Origin: CALFVT01 sp964513675 | GTDB taxonomy: Bacteria; Pseudomonadota; Alphaproteobacteria; Caulobacterales; Maricaulaceae | Length of the DNA: 64,000 nt | Direction of reading: 5' to 3' | NCBI GenBank assembly: GCA_964513675.1 | Contig: CAZEOD010000010.1 | Location: forward strand, 1-64,000 | Part shown: piece by piece, positions 26,224-34,906 of the stretch | How positions within the stretch are numbered: the first letter of the stretch is position 1 | Layout of the letters: every line of letters begins with the position of its first letter | The notes under the pieces: model-generated | Databases searched by the model: none | The model's input: only the letters and a program-made list of their open reading frames with translations | What the model was told of the DNA's origin: nothing | Position numbers and translations under genes: made by a program

Positions 26224-27398
26224 CCTGCCGCATATCTATATTAGGCGCGACAGGCTCAATAGGGGATAGCACGCTTGACCTCATCCGCCGCGCTGCGCCC
26301 GGGACGTTTAAAGTCGTTGCACTGACAGCTTATTCTAACGTCGAAAAACTTGCTGCCCTTGCTATTGAGTTTAAGGCTGAGTTTGCCGCGATTGGTGTTG
26401 AAAAACACGGCGCGGCCCTCACGGCGGCCTTATCCGCGCATAATATCGACAGCGCTGCTGGGCGAGATTCTGTTATTGAAGCAGGGGCTAGGCCTGCTGA
26501 TTTTACGATGGCGTCAATTATGGGGGCGGCAGGCTTGGAGCCAACATTAGAGGCGGTGAAACAAGGCCGTACAGTTGGGCTTGCGAATAAAGAATGTCTC
26601 GTTTGTGCAGGTGACTTATTTATGAGCCGCGTTAAGGCTGCAGGAACGACACTTCTGCCAATAGACTCAGAACATAACGCTATTTTTCAAGTGCTTGAGC
26701 ATGATAAGCCGCAAGGGGTAAAGCGGTTGATTTTAACAGCCAGCGGCGGGCCATTTCGCGAAACGCCGATGGAAAATTTAGCGGCTATGACGCCCAAGCA
26801 GGCGCTTAATCATCCTGTCTGGAGTATGGGCGCAAAAATCTCGATTGATTCCTCGACTTTGATTAATAAAGGGTTGGAACTTATTGAAGCGGCTTATCTT
26901 TTTGATCGACCGGAAGATGAAATTGATGTGATTGTGCACCCACAATCTATTATTCACTCGATGGTTGAGTATATTGACGGATCTGTCTTGGCGCAAATGG
27001 GCTCGCCGGACATGCGCACGCCCATTGCTTATGCGCTAGGCTGGCCAGAGCGCATGGCAACCCCTGTGAAACAGCTTAACCTTGCAGAAATTGGCGGTTT
27101 AACTTTTTTTGAGCCTGATATGATTCGCTTTCCGGGGCTAAGACTTGCGCGAGAATCGCTAAAGCTTGGTGGCCAAGCGCCCAATATTTTCAACGCCGCC
27201 AATGAGGTGGCTGTCGCGGCTTTCCTTGAAAATCGTATTGGCTTTATGGATATTCCAGCCCTTGTTGAGAAAACGCTGGAGAGTCATCAAAAACGGGCGG
27301 AGTTTAGGGCGTCATTACAATCTGTTGAGCAGATTATGAACTGTGACGCTGCTGCGCGCCGAACTGCAGATGAGCTTATTTTAACTTTGAAAAACTAG
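26220..27398 (+). CDS. dxr: 1-deoxy-D-xylulose 5-phosphate reductoisomerase
   Basis: Dxr converts DXP to MEP with NADPH, the committed step of the MEP isoprenoid pathway that feeds UppS. Motifs: NADPH site ILGATGSIGDSTLDLIR, GLANKECLVCAG, the metal/substrate site PIDSEHNAIFQ, LTASGGPFRE, MGAKISIDSSTLINKGLE and VHPQSIIHSMVEYIDGS. Length 392 residues, as expected. It overlaps cdsA by 4 bp. Confidence 0.97.
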   Translation: MTCRISILGATGSIGDSTLDLIRRAAPGTFKVVALTAYSNVEKLAALAIEFKAEFAAIGVEKHGAALTAALSAHNIDSAAGRDSVIEAGARPADFTMASIMGAAGLEPTLEAVKQGRTVGLANKECLVCAGDLFMSRVKAAGTTLLPIDSEHNAIFQVLEHDKPQGVKRLILTASGGPFRETPMENLAAMTPKQALNHPVWSMGAKISIDSSTLINKGLELIEAAYLFDRPEDEIDVIVHPQSIIHSMVEYIDGSVLAQMGSPDMRTPIAYALGWPERMATPVKQLNLAEIGGLTFFEPDMIRFPGLRLARESLKLGGQAPNIFNAANEVAVAAFLENRIGFMDIPALVEKTLESHQKRAEFRASLQSVEQIMNCDAAARRTADELILTLKN

Positions 27399-27443
27399 GC
27401 GTTTAACCTTAAGGTCAGTTAAGCTAAATTAGGGACGTTGCGC

Positions 27444-28637
27444 GTGGCGTGGTTATTAAATTCATTCTTGTTTGCGTCGAGCTTTATTATTGTACTCAGC
27501 GTCCTCGTTTTCATTCATGAAATGGGACATTATTCCGTTGCGCGTTTCTTCAACGTCGCGATTGACCGCTTCTCTGTTGGCTTTGGGAAACCTATATTAA
27601 AACGTGTCGATAAAAAGGGGACTGAATGGGTCGTTAGCCGTATTCCATTTGGCGGTTTTGTAAAGTTTTCCGGCGATATGGGGATGGCAAGTAATCCCGA
27701 TCATGCACAATTAGCCGCTTTAAAAGCTGAATCCGCCGCGTCAGGCGAGGATAGCAATTTAGATCATTTCTTCCATTTTAAACCGCTCTGGCAGCGCGCG
27801 CTGGTTGTCTTAGCTGGGCCTATGGCTAATTTTATTCTCGCGGTCGTTATATTTGCGGTTATTGTTATGACATTTGGCACCCGCGACATACGGTCTGTTG
27901 TAACCTCTGTCTCGCCGGGCGGAGCGGCAGAGGCGGCGGGCGTATTGCCCGGCGATCAATTTGTGACAATGGACGGCAAAGATGTCTCGCTATTTAAGAA
28001 TTTGTCACCCTATGTGTCCCTGCGCAGTGATAGCGAGATTGATGCTGTTGTTATTCGAGATGGCCAAAACGTTTCTCTGACACTCGAGCCCAAGCGTACA
28101 GAGCAAGAAGATTTTATCGGCGGTAAAAATAAAACCGGCACGATTGGCGTTGAAATTGGCGGCGAGGGGGCCATTGTGCAGAAACGCTATGGCCCTGTGC
28201 AGGCTGTGTCCTATGGATTTGGCGAGGTCGGGCGAACGATTTCTTCGACCGGGGCTTATATTGGGCGCATTTTTGTTGGTAAAGAGGATGGCTCTGCCCT
28301 TGGCGGCCCACTTCGAATTGCAACAATGACAGGAAAGACAGCGGTTGATGTATCGAAGCTCGATATTTCAGTGTTTGACCGCGTAAAAGCGGCGTTTTTT
28401 ACGCTCTTACAGCTAGGGGCCTATCTATCAATCGGGCTAGGTGTCGCAAATTTAATGCCAATACCCGTACTGGATGGTGGACATTTGCTATTCTACGGTT
28501 ATGAAGCTTTAGCGGGACGTCCGCTGAGTCAAGAAAAGCAAGAAATGGGATTTCGGGTTGGGTTTGCATTATTACTAACATTATTCGTCTTCTTGACGTT
28601 TAACGATGTTGGTTACATTCGTAGCTTCTTCTCCTAA
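27444..28637 (+). CDS. rseP: RIP zinc metalloprotease RseP
   Basis: RseP is the inner-membrane site-2 protease that cleaves anti-sigma factors and remnant signal peptides. The active site VFIHEMGHYSVARFF (HExxH) is near the N-terminus in TM1, a PDZ domain follows (residues about 150-240, SPGGAAEAAGVLPGDQF), and NLMPIPVLDGGHL supplies the third zinc ligand in the C-terminal helix. I start at GTG 27444 because AGGGA at 27431-27435 is 8 bases upstream; the TTG at 27438 would have a 2-base spacer. About 397 residues. It sits between dxr and bamA as in many proteobacteria. Confidence 0.95.
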   Translation: MAWLLNSFLFASSFIIVLSVLVFIHEMGHYSVARFFNVAIDRFSVGFGKPILKRVDKKGTEWVVSRIPFGGFVKFSGDMGMASNPDHAQLAALKAESAASGEDSNLDHFFHFKPLWQRALVVLAGPMANFILAVVIFAVIVMTFGTRDIRSVVTSVSPGGAAEAAGVLPGDQFVTMDGKDVSLFKNLSPYVSLRSDSEIDAVVIRDGQNVSLTLEPKRTEQEDFIGGKNKTGTIGVEIGGEGAIVQKRYGPVQAVSYGFGEVGRTISSTGAYIGRIFVGKEDGSALGGPLRIATMTGKTAVDVSKLDISVFDRVKAAFFTLLQLGAYLSIGLGVANLMPIPVLDGGHLLFYGYEALAGRPLSQEKQEMGFRVGFALLLTLFVFLTFNDVGYIRSFFS

Positions 28638-28653
28638 GGTGGACGGCGTTAAT

Positions 28654-31155
28654 ATGAAATTACTAAACGTGCATAAGCTATCTATGCTTCGTCTTTTTAC
28701 ATTTGCGGCGTTATTTGCTGCCATGTGGATAAGCGCTCCTGTGCGCGCGCAGCAGGCTGATGCGCCGCCCGTCTTTACGGAATTGCCAGAGATTATCCGA
28801 ACGATCCAAGTTATTGGCAACCAACGTGTTGAAGCGAATACGGTTGCGTCTTATCTTTTATTTGCACCGGGCGATCCATTCAGTGAACAGCGCGTCGATT
28901 TGTCGATTAAAACGCTTTTCCGTACGGGTCTTTTCGCTGATGTCGCGATTGAACCGCGAGATGGCAATGTCCTGATACGGGTTGTTGAAAATCCAATTAT
29001 TAACCGCGTAATTTTCGAAGGGAATAAATCCCTTAAGTCAGATAAAATTACAGACGAAATCGAAGCTGAACCACGCTCCCTCTTTACCCGCACAGCCGTT
29101 CAGTCAGATGTTCAGCGTATTATCGAGCTTTATCGTCAGTCCGGCCGCTTTGCTGCGACGGTAACGCCTAAAATTGTTCAGCAACCCCAAAACCGTGTCG
29201 ATTTGGTGTTTGAAATTACCGAGGGGCCAGTAACCGGCGTGAAGCGGATTAACTTTATTGGGAATAATGAGTTCTCTGACCGCGTATTACGCAAAGAAAT
29301 TGTTACCGCAGAATCGAGCTGGTATAAATTCTTCTCATCTAATGATAATTATGATCCGGGCCGATTGGAATTTGATCGCGAGCAAGTCCGCAATTTTTAC
29401 ACAGATCGCGGGTTTGCCGATTTCCGCGTTGTCTCGGCCGTAGCTGAATTGACGCCGGATCAAGAAGATTTTTACATCACTTTCACGCTTGACGAAGGCG
29501 AAGAATATACGTGGGGTGAAATTGATGTTTCAACAGAGCTTGAAACATTAAATGAAGATATTCTGCGCGCCATTGTCCCTATTCGTACAGGCGATATTTA
29601 TAAATCTAGCGTTATCGAGAACGCGATTGAAAGCCTGACCTTCGCAACAGGCACGTCCGGTTACGCCTTTGTTGATATTCAGCCATCTATTCGCCGCAAC
29701 CGTGAGACGAAGACGGTCGATGTCACCTTTAATATTTCAGAAGGCCCACGCGTTTACATTGAGAAAATCAATATTGTTGGCAATACGACAACGCTTGATT
29801 ATGTCATTCGCCGCGAGTTGGATGTTGCAGAAGGTGATGCCTTTAACCGTATTCTTCTAGACCGCTCACGCATTAATGTTCGGCGGCTACGTTTCTTTGA
29901 AGATGTAGAGATTACTGAGACGCAAGGAAGCTCGGCTGACCGCGCTGTTGTTGAAGTCAAAGTTACAGAGCAGCCCACGGGTGAGCTTGCGTTTAGTGCA
30001 GGTTTTTCCTCTCAAGACGCCTTCCTCGTAGATTTATCGGTGACGCAGCGTAACCTTCGCGGGCGCGGGCAATTACTAGCCTTTACCGTACAGGCGAGTT
30101 CTAATCGGCGGCAAATTAACTTGCAGTTCCAAGAGCCGCGCTTTCTAGGCCGTAATTTGGCGGCTGGATTTAACTTATTTGATACAACCTTTGACTTTCT
30201 TGAGGAGGCGGGTTTTCGGCAGTCTCGTACGGGCGGCTCGCTTACGCTTGGCTTCCCTTTAACGCGCAATACACAGCTTGTGACCCGCTACTCGCTTCGC
30301 AGTGAGAGTATTGATGTCCCAGCGGGGACATGTATTCCAGTGCCCGAGGGACAGGTTATTCCAGTGAGCAATTCCAGTTTATGTGATCCAGAAACAGGCG
30401 GTGATCCCGAAGACAGGATTAGCTCTATTTTGGGATATACTTTTATTTGGGATCGTAAAAATGATCCGATTACACCGACACGCGGTTTTGATTTATCATT
30501 CTCACAAGATTTCGCCGGTGTGGGCGGTGATGCGCGTTACCTCCGTTCAGAGCTTCGCGCCAATGCTTACCGGGGCCTTCTTCCGGGGATTGTCTTAAGT
30601 TTGAATGGCCAGCTTGGTTATGTTCAGGGCTGGGGCGGAGATCCTATTCGGATTAATGACCGGTTCTTCAAAGGCTCTAATGATTTCCGCGGCTTTGATA
30701 ACGCCGGTATTGGCCCGCGGTTACTCCAGCGTATTTCTGTTAATGATCCTATTACGGGGCAGCCGGCGATTGATCCTGAAACAGGGGAAGCGGTGACGCA
30801 GGACATTCGTTTGCGTGCAATCGGGGGTAATGCTTTCGCTCTAGCTGTAGCCGAACTGAGTTTTCCGGTTGGAATCCCTCAGCTAGAGGCTAGTTTGTTT
30901 GCAGAAGCCGGAACAGTCGGCTTACTGGATGATGAGTTCTTAGGAGACCGAGATAACCCAAATGTTGCGTCACCGGACAATAATATTCTCGGCTTCTTTG
31001 TCGAAGATGCTTTGGCGCTGCGTGCAACAGTGGGCGCAAGTGTCTATTGGGAATCACCCTTCGGCCCCATCCGATTTGACTTCACGAAACCTGTTAAACA
31101 ACAAGCTTTCGATGATCGTGAATCCTTCCAATTTACAACACGAACAAGGTTCTAA
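28654..31155 (+). CDS. bamA: Outer membrane protein assembly factor BamA
   Basis: BamA is the Omp85 core of the BAM machine that inserts beta-barrels into the outer membrane. I start at ATG 28654 (MKLLNVHKLSMLRLF), giving 833 residues and a signal peptide cleaved after ISAPVRAQ. AAGGTGGA lies about 10 bases upstream. Five POTRA domains span roughly residues 45-420 (IRTIQVIGNQRVEANTV opens POTRA1, GPRVYIEKINIVGNTTT POTRA5). The 16-strand barrel follows, with KGSNDFRGFDNAGIGPR as the conserved L6 loop containing the RGF motif, and a terminal phenylalanine. It lies before the chaperone gene ompH. Confidence 0.96.
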   Translation: MKLLNVHKLSMLRLFTFAALFAAMWISAPVRAQQADAPPVFTELPEIIRTIQVIGNQRVEANTVASYLLFAPGDPFSEQRVDLSIKTLFRTGLFADVAIEPRDGNVLIRVVENPIINRVIFEGNKSLKSDKITDEIEAEPRSLFTRTAVQSDVQRIIELYRQSGRFAATVTPKIVQQPQNRVDLVFEITEGPVTGVKRINFIGNNEFSDRVLRKEIVTAESSWYKFFSSNDNYDPGRLEFDREQVRNFYTDRGFADFRVVSAVAELTPDQEDFYITFTLDEGEEYTWGEIDVSTELETLNEDILRAIVPIRTGDIYKSSVIENAIESLTFATGTSGYAFVDIQPSIRRNRETKTVDVTFNISEGPRVYIEKINIVGNTTTLDYVIRRELDVAEGDAFNRILLDRSRINVRRLRFFEDVEITETQGSSADRAVVEVKVTEQPTGELAFSAGFSSQDAFLVDLSVTQRNLRGRGQLLAFTVQASSNRRQINLQFQEPRFLGRNLAAGFNLFDTTFDFLEEAGFRQSRTGGSLTLGFPLTRNTQLVTRYSLRSESIDVPAGTCIPVPEGQVIPVSNSSLCDPETGGDPEDRISSILGYTFIWDRKNDPITPTRGFDLSFSQDFAGVGGDARYLRSELRANAYRGLLPGIVLSLNGQLGYVQGWGGDPIRINDRFFKGSNDFRGFDNAGIGPRLLQRISVNDPITGQPAIDPETGEAVTQDIRLRAIGGNAFALAVAELSFPVGIPQLEASLFAEAGTVGLLDDEFLGDRDNPNVASPDNNILGFFVEDALALRATVGASVYWESPFGPIRFDFTKPVKQQAFDDRESFQFTTRTRF

Positions 31156-31156
31156 T

Positions 31157-31741
31157 ATGTTCAATACTAAATCTATCCGCCGCCTTTTGGTGGCACTCAT
31201 GGCCGGTCTTACCGTAACGGGTACGGCCATGGCACAAAGTACAATTCTTGTGATCGACCAAAATCGCATCATGCGCGAATCTGAGGTTGGTAAACATATC
31301 AATCGTCAGCTTGAGAGCATTGCCAAGACAATGGAAGGCGAAATTAAAGCGACCGCTCAGCCTTATGCCTCAGAGCGTGAACGCCTTGTCAGTGAGCTTA
31401 ATGCTATTGGTCAAGAAGGCTTAAAGTCCCGTCCTGACCTTCAAAAGAAGGCGCAAGACCTTGTTGTTAAAGGACAAAAAGCGCAAACGGAAGCTGCATA
31501 TAAGCAGCGCGAATTGCAAATCACCGAAGCGAAATCGCTACAGGCTGTTAATAATAAGCTTGCAGAAATTTTGAAAGCGATTGTTGCAGAGCGCAATGCC
31601 GATATAGTTCTTGAACGCTCTGTTATTATTTATGGTGACGGCGCGGATGTTACGGATACTGTCATCAGCCGCCTGAACAGCGAAATGCGGACTGTGACTG
31701 TCACGCGTGAGCGGTTACCGCGTCAGGCTGCGCCGAAATAA
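31157..31741 (+). CDS. OmpH/Skp family periplasmic chaperone
   Basis: A Skp-like chaperone that holds unfolded outer-membrane proteins for BamA. From ATG 31157, one base after the bamA stop, the product is 194 residues. A signal peptide (MFNTKSIRRLLVALMAG, cleaved after GTAMAQ) is followed by a beta-strand STILVIDQNRIM, two long charged helices that would form the tentacles, and a closing strand DIVLERSVIIYGDG. An in-frame extension upstream lies within bamA and is not credible. Family name hlpA/skp/ompH; orthology is supported by context. Confidence 0.92.
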   Translation: MFNTKSIRRLLVALMAGLTVTGTAMAQSTILVIDQNRIMRESEVGKHINRQLESIAKTMEGEIKATAQPYASERERLVSELNAIGQEGLKSRPDLQKKAQDLVVKGQKAQTEAAYKQRELQITEAKSLQAVNNKLAEILKAIVAERNADIVLERSVIIYGDGADVTDTVISRLNSEMRTVTVTRERLPRQAAPK

Positions 31742-31774
31742 TCAGCTATACATCCTAATTTAAGGGGCTAAGAC

Positions 31775-32785
31775 ATGGTCGATACACGGTTTTTCGATCA
31801 TCTTGGCCCTTTTTCATTGGGGGATTTGCTATCTGATATCGTCTGCGATGCCCCCGACGGCCGCTATGCAGAGGCGATGATATCCGGCGTTGCCACCCTC
31901 GCAGACAGCCAGAAGGGCGATATCGCCTTTATTGATAATCGGCGTCATCTAGGCGCCCTAGTAACAGCAAAAGCCACAGCTTGTTTTACGACGGAAAAAT
32001 TAGCGCCAAAGCTCGGCGAAAATCATATTATTCCGATTATTGTAAAATCACCCAAAGCCGCCTTTGGCCGTGTTATGGGCCGATTATTTGCTCCAAAATC
32101 CCGTCGCGAAACGGCGGCCGAAATCGCATCATCCGCCATAATTCATCCGAGTGCTATAATTGGCGGCGGGGCGGTCATCGGTGACGCCGCTCAGATTGGC
32201 CCTAATGTGGTTATTGGGGTAGGTGTTAAAATTGGGGCTAGATCACGCCTTATGAACGGCGTGAGAGTCGAATGTGCGGTTTTAGGTGAAGATTGCTTTG
32301 TTAAATCGGGCGCAGTCATAGGCTCTATTGGCTTTGGCATATCAGGCGATGCGGCCGGTATTGTCGAACTGCCCCATATTGGGCGAGCGATGTTAGGTAA
32401 CCGCGTGCGCATTGGCGCCAATAGCTGTGTTGATCGCGGGTTCCTGAGCGATACGATTTTGGAAGATGATGTGAAGCTCGATAACCTCGTACAGATTGGG
32501 CATAATGTACGTGTTGGGGCGCGCACAATGATGGCCTCATTCGTTGGGATTCCGGGCAGCTGCGATATTGGCTGCGACGTTATCATTGGCGGTCAGGCCG
32601 GCCTTGCTGACCATTTGACGGTTGGCGACGGCGCTAAAATTGCAGGCCATAGCGGTATCATGCATAATGTTCCGGCGGGTGAAATCTGGAGTGGCTATCC
32701 GGGCATGCCTATTCGGCACCACATGCGAGTTGTGAGCGCGCTTACGAAAATTGGGAAGGGCGTTAAAAAAAATGACTCCACTTAA
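31775..32785 (+). CDS. lpxD: UDP-3-O-(3-hydroxyacyl)glucosamine N-acyltransferase
   Basis: LpxD adds the second hydroxyacyl chain in lipid A synthesis. The 336-residue protein has the N-terminal uridine-binding domain (SGVATLADSQKGDIAFIDN) and a left-handed beta-helix of hexapeptide repeats (IGGGAVIGDAAQIGPNVVIG). The catalytic histidine is expected in DNLVQIGHNVRVGARTMM, and IAGHSGIMHNVPAGEIWSGY closes the helix. The end overlaps the fabZ start by 14 bp. Confidence 0.96.
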   Translation: MVDTRFFDHLGPFSLGDLLSDIVCDAPDGRYAEAMISGVATLADSQKGDIAFIDNRRHLGALVTAKATACFTTEKLAPKLGENHIIPIIVKSPKAAFGRVMGRLFAPKSRRETAAEIASSAIIHPSAIIGGGAVIGDAAQIGPNVVIGVGVKIGARSRLMNGVRVECAVLGEDCFVKSGAVIGSIGFGISGDAAGIVELPHIGRAMLGNRVRIGANSCVDRGFLSDTILEDDVKLDNLVQIGHNVRVGARTMMASFVGIPGSCDIGCDVIIGGQAGLADHLTVGDGAKIAGHSGIMHNVPAGEIWSGYPGMPIRHHMRVVSALTKIGKGVKKNDST

Positions 32786-33239
32786 AACGCGTCCAGAAGA
32801 TTGTCCTTTCGGGCGTGACGTCATCGAGCATTATCTGCCGCACCGTGATCCTATCCGTCTAGTAGACCGTGTTATAAGCTTTAATGAGACGAGCATAACT
32901 ACAGAAGTTGACTTGGCGCAGCATCATAGTCTGTTTCAGGGTCATTTCCCGGGTAGAGCTATTTTGCCTGGAATTTATATGATTGAAATGGCAGCGCAGG
33001 CTGGCGCATTGCTTGCCGCGTTAAATGACGGCTTTGAAGACGGGAAATTCATTGGATTTTCTGGCGTAGATAATGTTAAATTCCGTGTGCCGGTAAAGCC
33101 CAATGAAATCCTTCAAGTGCATGTCGACCTTGTGAAAATCCGTTTGCCTTTTTATAAATTTAAGGGGAAGGTTCAAATCAAGGGCAAAGCTGCCGTATCG
33201 CTTGATTTTACGGCGTCCCTTATGAATTTCAACGGGTAG
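32772..33239 (+). CDS. fabZ: 3-hydroxyacyl-ACP dehydratase FabZ
   Basis: FabZ dehydrates 3-hydroxyacyl-ACP and balances fatty-acid elongation against lipid A acylation. From ATG 32772, inside the end of lpxD, it is 155 residues. The hot-dog fold motifs are YLPHRDPIRLVDRV and HFPGRAILPGIYMIEMAAQA, holding the catalytic histidine and the glutamate. It lies between lpxD and lpxA, the usual position. Confidence 0.96.
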   Translation: MTPLKTRPEDCPFGRDVIEHYLPHRDPIRLVDRVISFNETSITTEVDLAQHHSLFQGHFPGRAILPGIYMIEMAAQAGALLAALNDGFEDGKFIGFSGVDNVKFRVPVKPNEILQVHVDLVKIRLPFYKFKGKVQIKGKAAVSLDFTASLMNFNG

Positions 33240-33265
33240 TAATATCCTCATTTGATCGACACATT

Positions 33266-34063
33266 ATGGCGACCTTTATTCACGAAACATCTATTGTCGC
33301 GCCGGAGGCAGAACTTGGCCAAGATGTTTATATCGGGCCGTTTTGCACAGTCGATAGCGGCATTAAAATTGGCGATAATTGCCGTCTTGAAAGCCATATT
33401 AGTTTAGCCGGCCATGTCACCATGGGAGCGGGGAATAAATTATCACCTTTTGTATCTATGGGGCATCCACCGCAAGATTTTAAACATAAGTCAGGTGACG
33501 TTCGTATTGAAATTGGCGACGGAAATGTTTTTCGTGAATATGTCAATGTTCATCCCGGAACAGATGCCGGGATGCCGGTTACACGTATCGGCAATGAATG
33601 TTATATGATGGTCGGCACGCATTTGGCCCATGAAGGCCAAATGGGTAATCATGTTGTTGTCTCTAACGGCGCGCAAATTGGCGGTTGCGTGACGATTGGT
33701 GATTATGCTGTGCTGGGCGGATTATGCGCTATCCATCAATATACGCGGATCGGCGAACATGCATTTATTGGCGGCATGGCGACGGTGACGGCTGATGTTA
33801 TTCCTTATGGCTCGGTTATTGGTAATGCCGCGCATTTGGCGGGATTAAATGTTATTGGATTGCGCCGCCGCGGGTTTAACCGTTTGGCTATTAAAGAGCT
33901 ACGCTCTGCTTACCGCTTATTATTTGCAGAAGAAGGAACTTTTGCCGAACGGTTAGAAGATGTCACGCGAATTTACGGCGATCAAGCGCTTGTTATGGAC
34001 GTGATTGGCTTCATTCGCAGCAAAGAAAAGCGCAATATCTGCATGCCAAATATGAAGTCATAA
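33266..34063 (+). CDS. lpxA: Acyl-ACP--UDP-N-acetylglucosamine O-acyltransferase
   Basis: LpxA performs the first acylation in lipid A synthesis. The 265-residue protein has hexapeptide repeats from IVAPEAELGQDVYIGPFC, the region GDGNVFREYVNVHPGTDAG and YMMVGTHLAHEGQMGNHVV containing the catalytic histidine (H-x-x-H-x-G type), and the C-terminal helical domain (RLAIKELRSAYRLLF). Begins 26 bp after fabZ. Confidence 0.97.
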   Translation: MATFIHETSIVAPEAELGQDVYIGPFCTVDSGIKIGDNCRLESHISLAGHVTMGAGNKLSPFVSMGHPPQDFKHKSGDVRIEIGDGNVFREYVNVHPGTDAGMPVTRIGNECYMMVGTHLAHEGQMGNHVVVSNGAQIGGCVTIGDYAVLGGLCAIHQYTRIGEHAFIGGMATVTADVIPYGSVIGNAAHLAGLNVIGLRRRGFNRLAIKELRSAYRLLFAEEGTFAERLEDVTRIYGDQALVMDVIGFIRSKEKRNICMPNMKS

Positions 34064-34066
34064 ACC

Positions 34067-34906
34067 GTGAAATTGGGTTTGCTGACAGGCAAAGGAGCGC
34101 TTCCTTATCATGTAATTTCCGGCGCGAAAGCTATGGGGGCTGAAACGGTTGTTTTGGCTTTGGCAGGCGTAACAAATCCTGATGATTATGATGTCGCGGG
34201 TCAATGTTTTGGACTGGCCGAATTTGGCGGGATGGTGAAATATCTCAAGCAGCAAAAATGCACCCATGTCTGTATGGCAGGCGATGTCGGGCGTCCTGAT
34301 TTTACGAAACTTAAGCCCGACGTTAAAGCGCTTAAATATCTGCCGGGGGCGTTGAGCGCGGCCAAAGCCGGCGATGATGCGCTTCTGCGTTATTTGGTGT
34401 CTATTTTTGAAAAGCAAGGCTTTGAGATTATATCTCCGCAAGAGCTATGCGCCGCTTTGCTCGTAGCAGACGGGCCTATGGGCGGCGTTGATATGGCAGA
34501 GATACACCAAGATGATGCTCTAAAAGCCTGCAAGATTGCCCGTGATATGGGTGCGCGCGATATTGGCCAAGGGGCCGTTATATGCGGCGGGCTGGTACTG
34601 GCGGTTGAGGCGCAAGAAGGCACGGATGAAATGTTGCACCGTGTTGCGGGCTTGCCAGAAGCTAAGCGCGGCACGCAGGAGGCCCGTAAAGGCGTTCTCG
34701 CCAAGATGGTCAAGCCGGGGCAAGAAGACCGCGTAGACTTGCCGACCATTGGCCTGCGCACTGTTGAGCTTGCGGATAAAGCGGGCTTGGCGGGAATTAT
34801 TGTCGAATCTGGCCGCGCTTTTTGTATCGACCGCGACGCCGCTATAGCCGCCGCAGATGCCGCCGGAATTTTCATTCTCGGTGTGACGACGCCCACATCA
34901 ACATGA
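34067..34906 (+). CDS. lpxI: UDP-2,3-diacylglucosamine diphosphatase LpxI
   Basis: LpxI (DUF1009) hydrolyses UDP-2,3-diacylglucosamine to lipid X, the job done by the unrelated LpxH in enteric bacteria. The 279-residue protein begins at GTG 34067 (KLGLLTGKGALPYHVI), 3 bp after lpxA. CMAGDVGRPDFTKLKPD, DDALLRYLVSIFEKQGFE and the C-terminal VDLPTIGLRTVELADKAG with AGIIVESGRAFCIDR are typical of the family. Its presence between lpxA and lpxB agrees with an alphaproteobacterial lipid A pathway. The end overlaps lpxB (ATGA). Confidence 0.95.
   Translation: MKLGLLTGKGALPYHVISGAKAMGAETVVLALAGVTNPDDYDVAGQCFGLAEFGGMVKYLKQQKCTHVCMAGDVGRPDFTKLKPDVKALKYLPGALSAAKAGDDALLRYLVSIFEKQGFEIISPQELCAALLVADGPMGGVDMAEIHQDDALKACKIARDMGARDIGQGAVICGGLVLAVEAQEGTDEMLHRVAGLPEAKRGTQEARKGVLAKMVKPGQEDRVDLPTIGLRTVELADKAGLAGIIVESGRAFCIDRDAAIAAADAAGIFILGVTTPTST

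Noticed and set aside
27403..27422. Cluster of three TTAA words between dxr and rseP, CtrA-like
   Set aside because: No pair has the seven-base spacing, and the genes are in a housekeeping operon.
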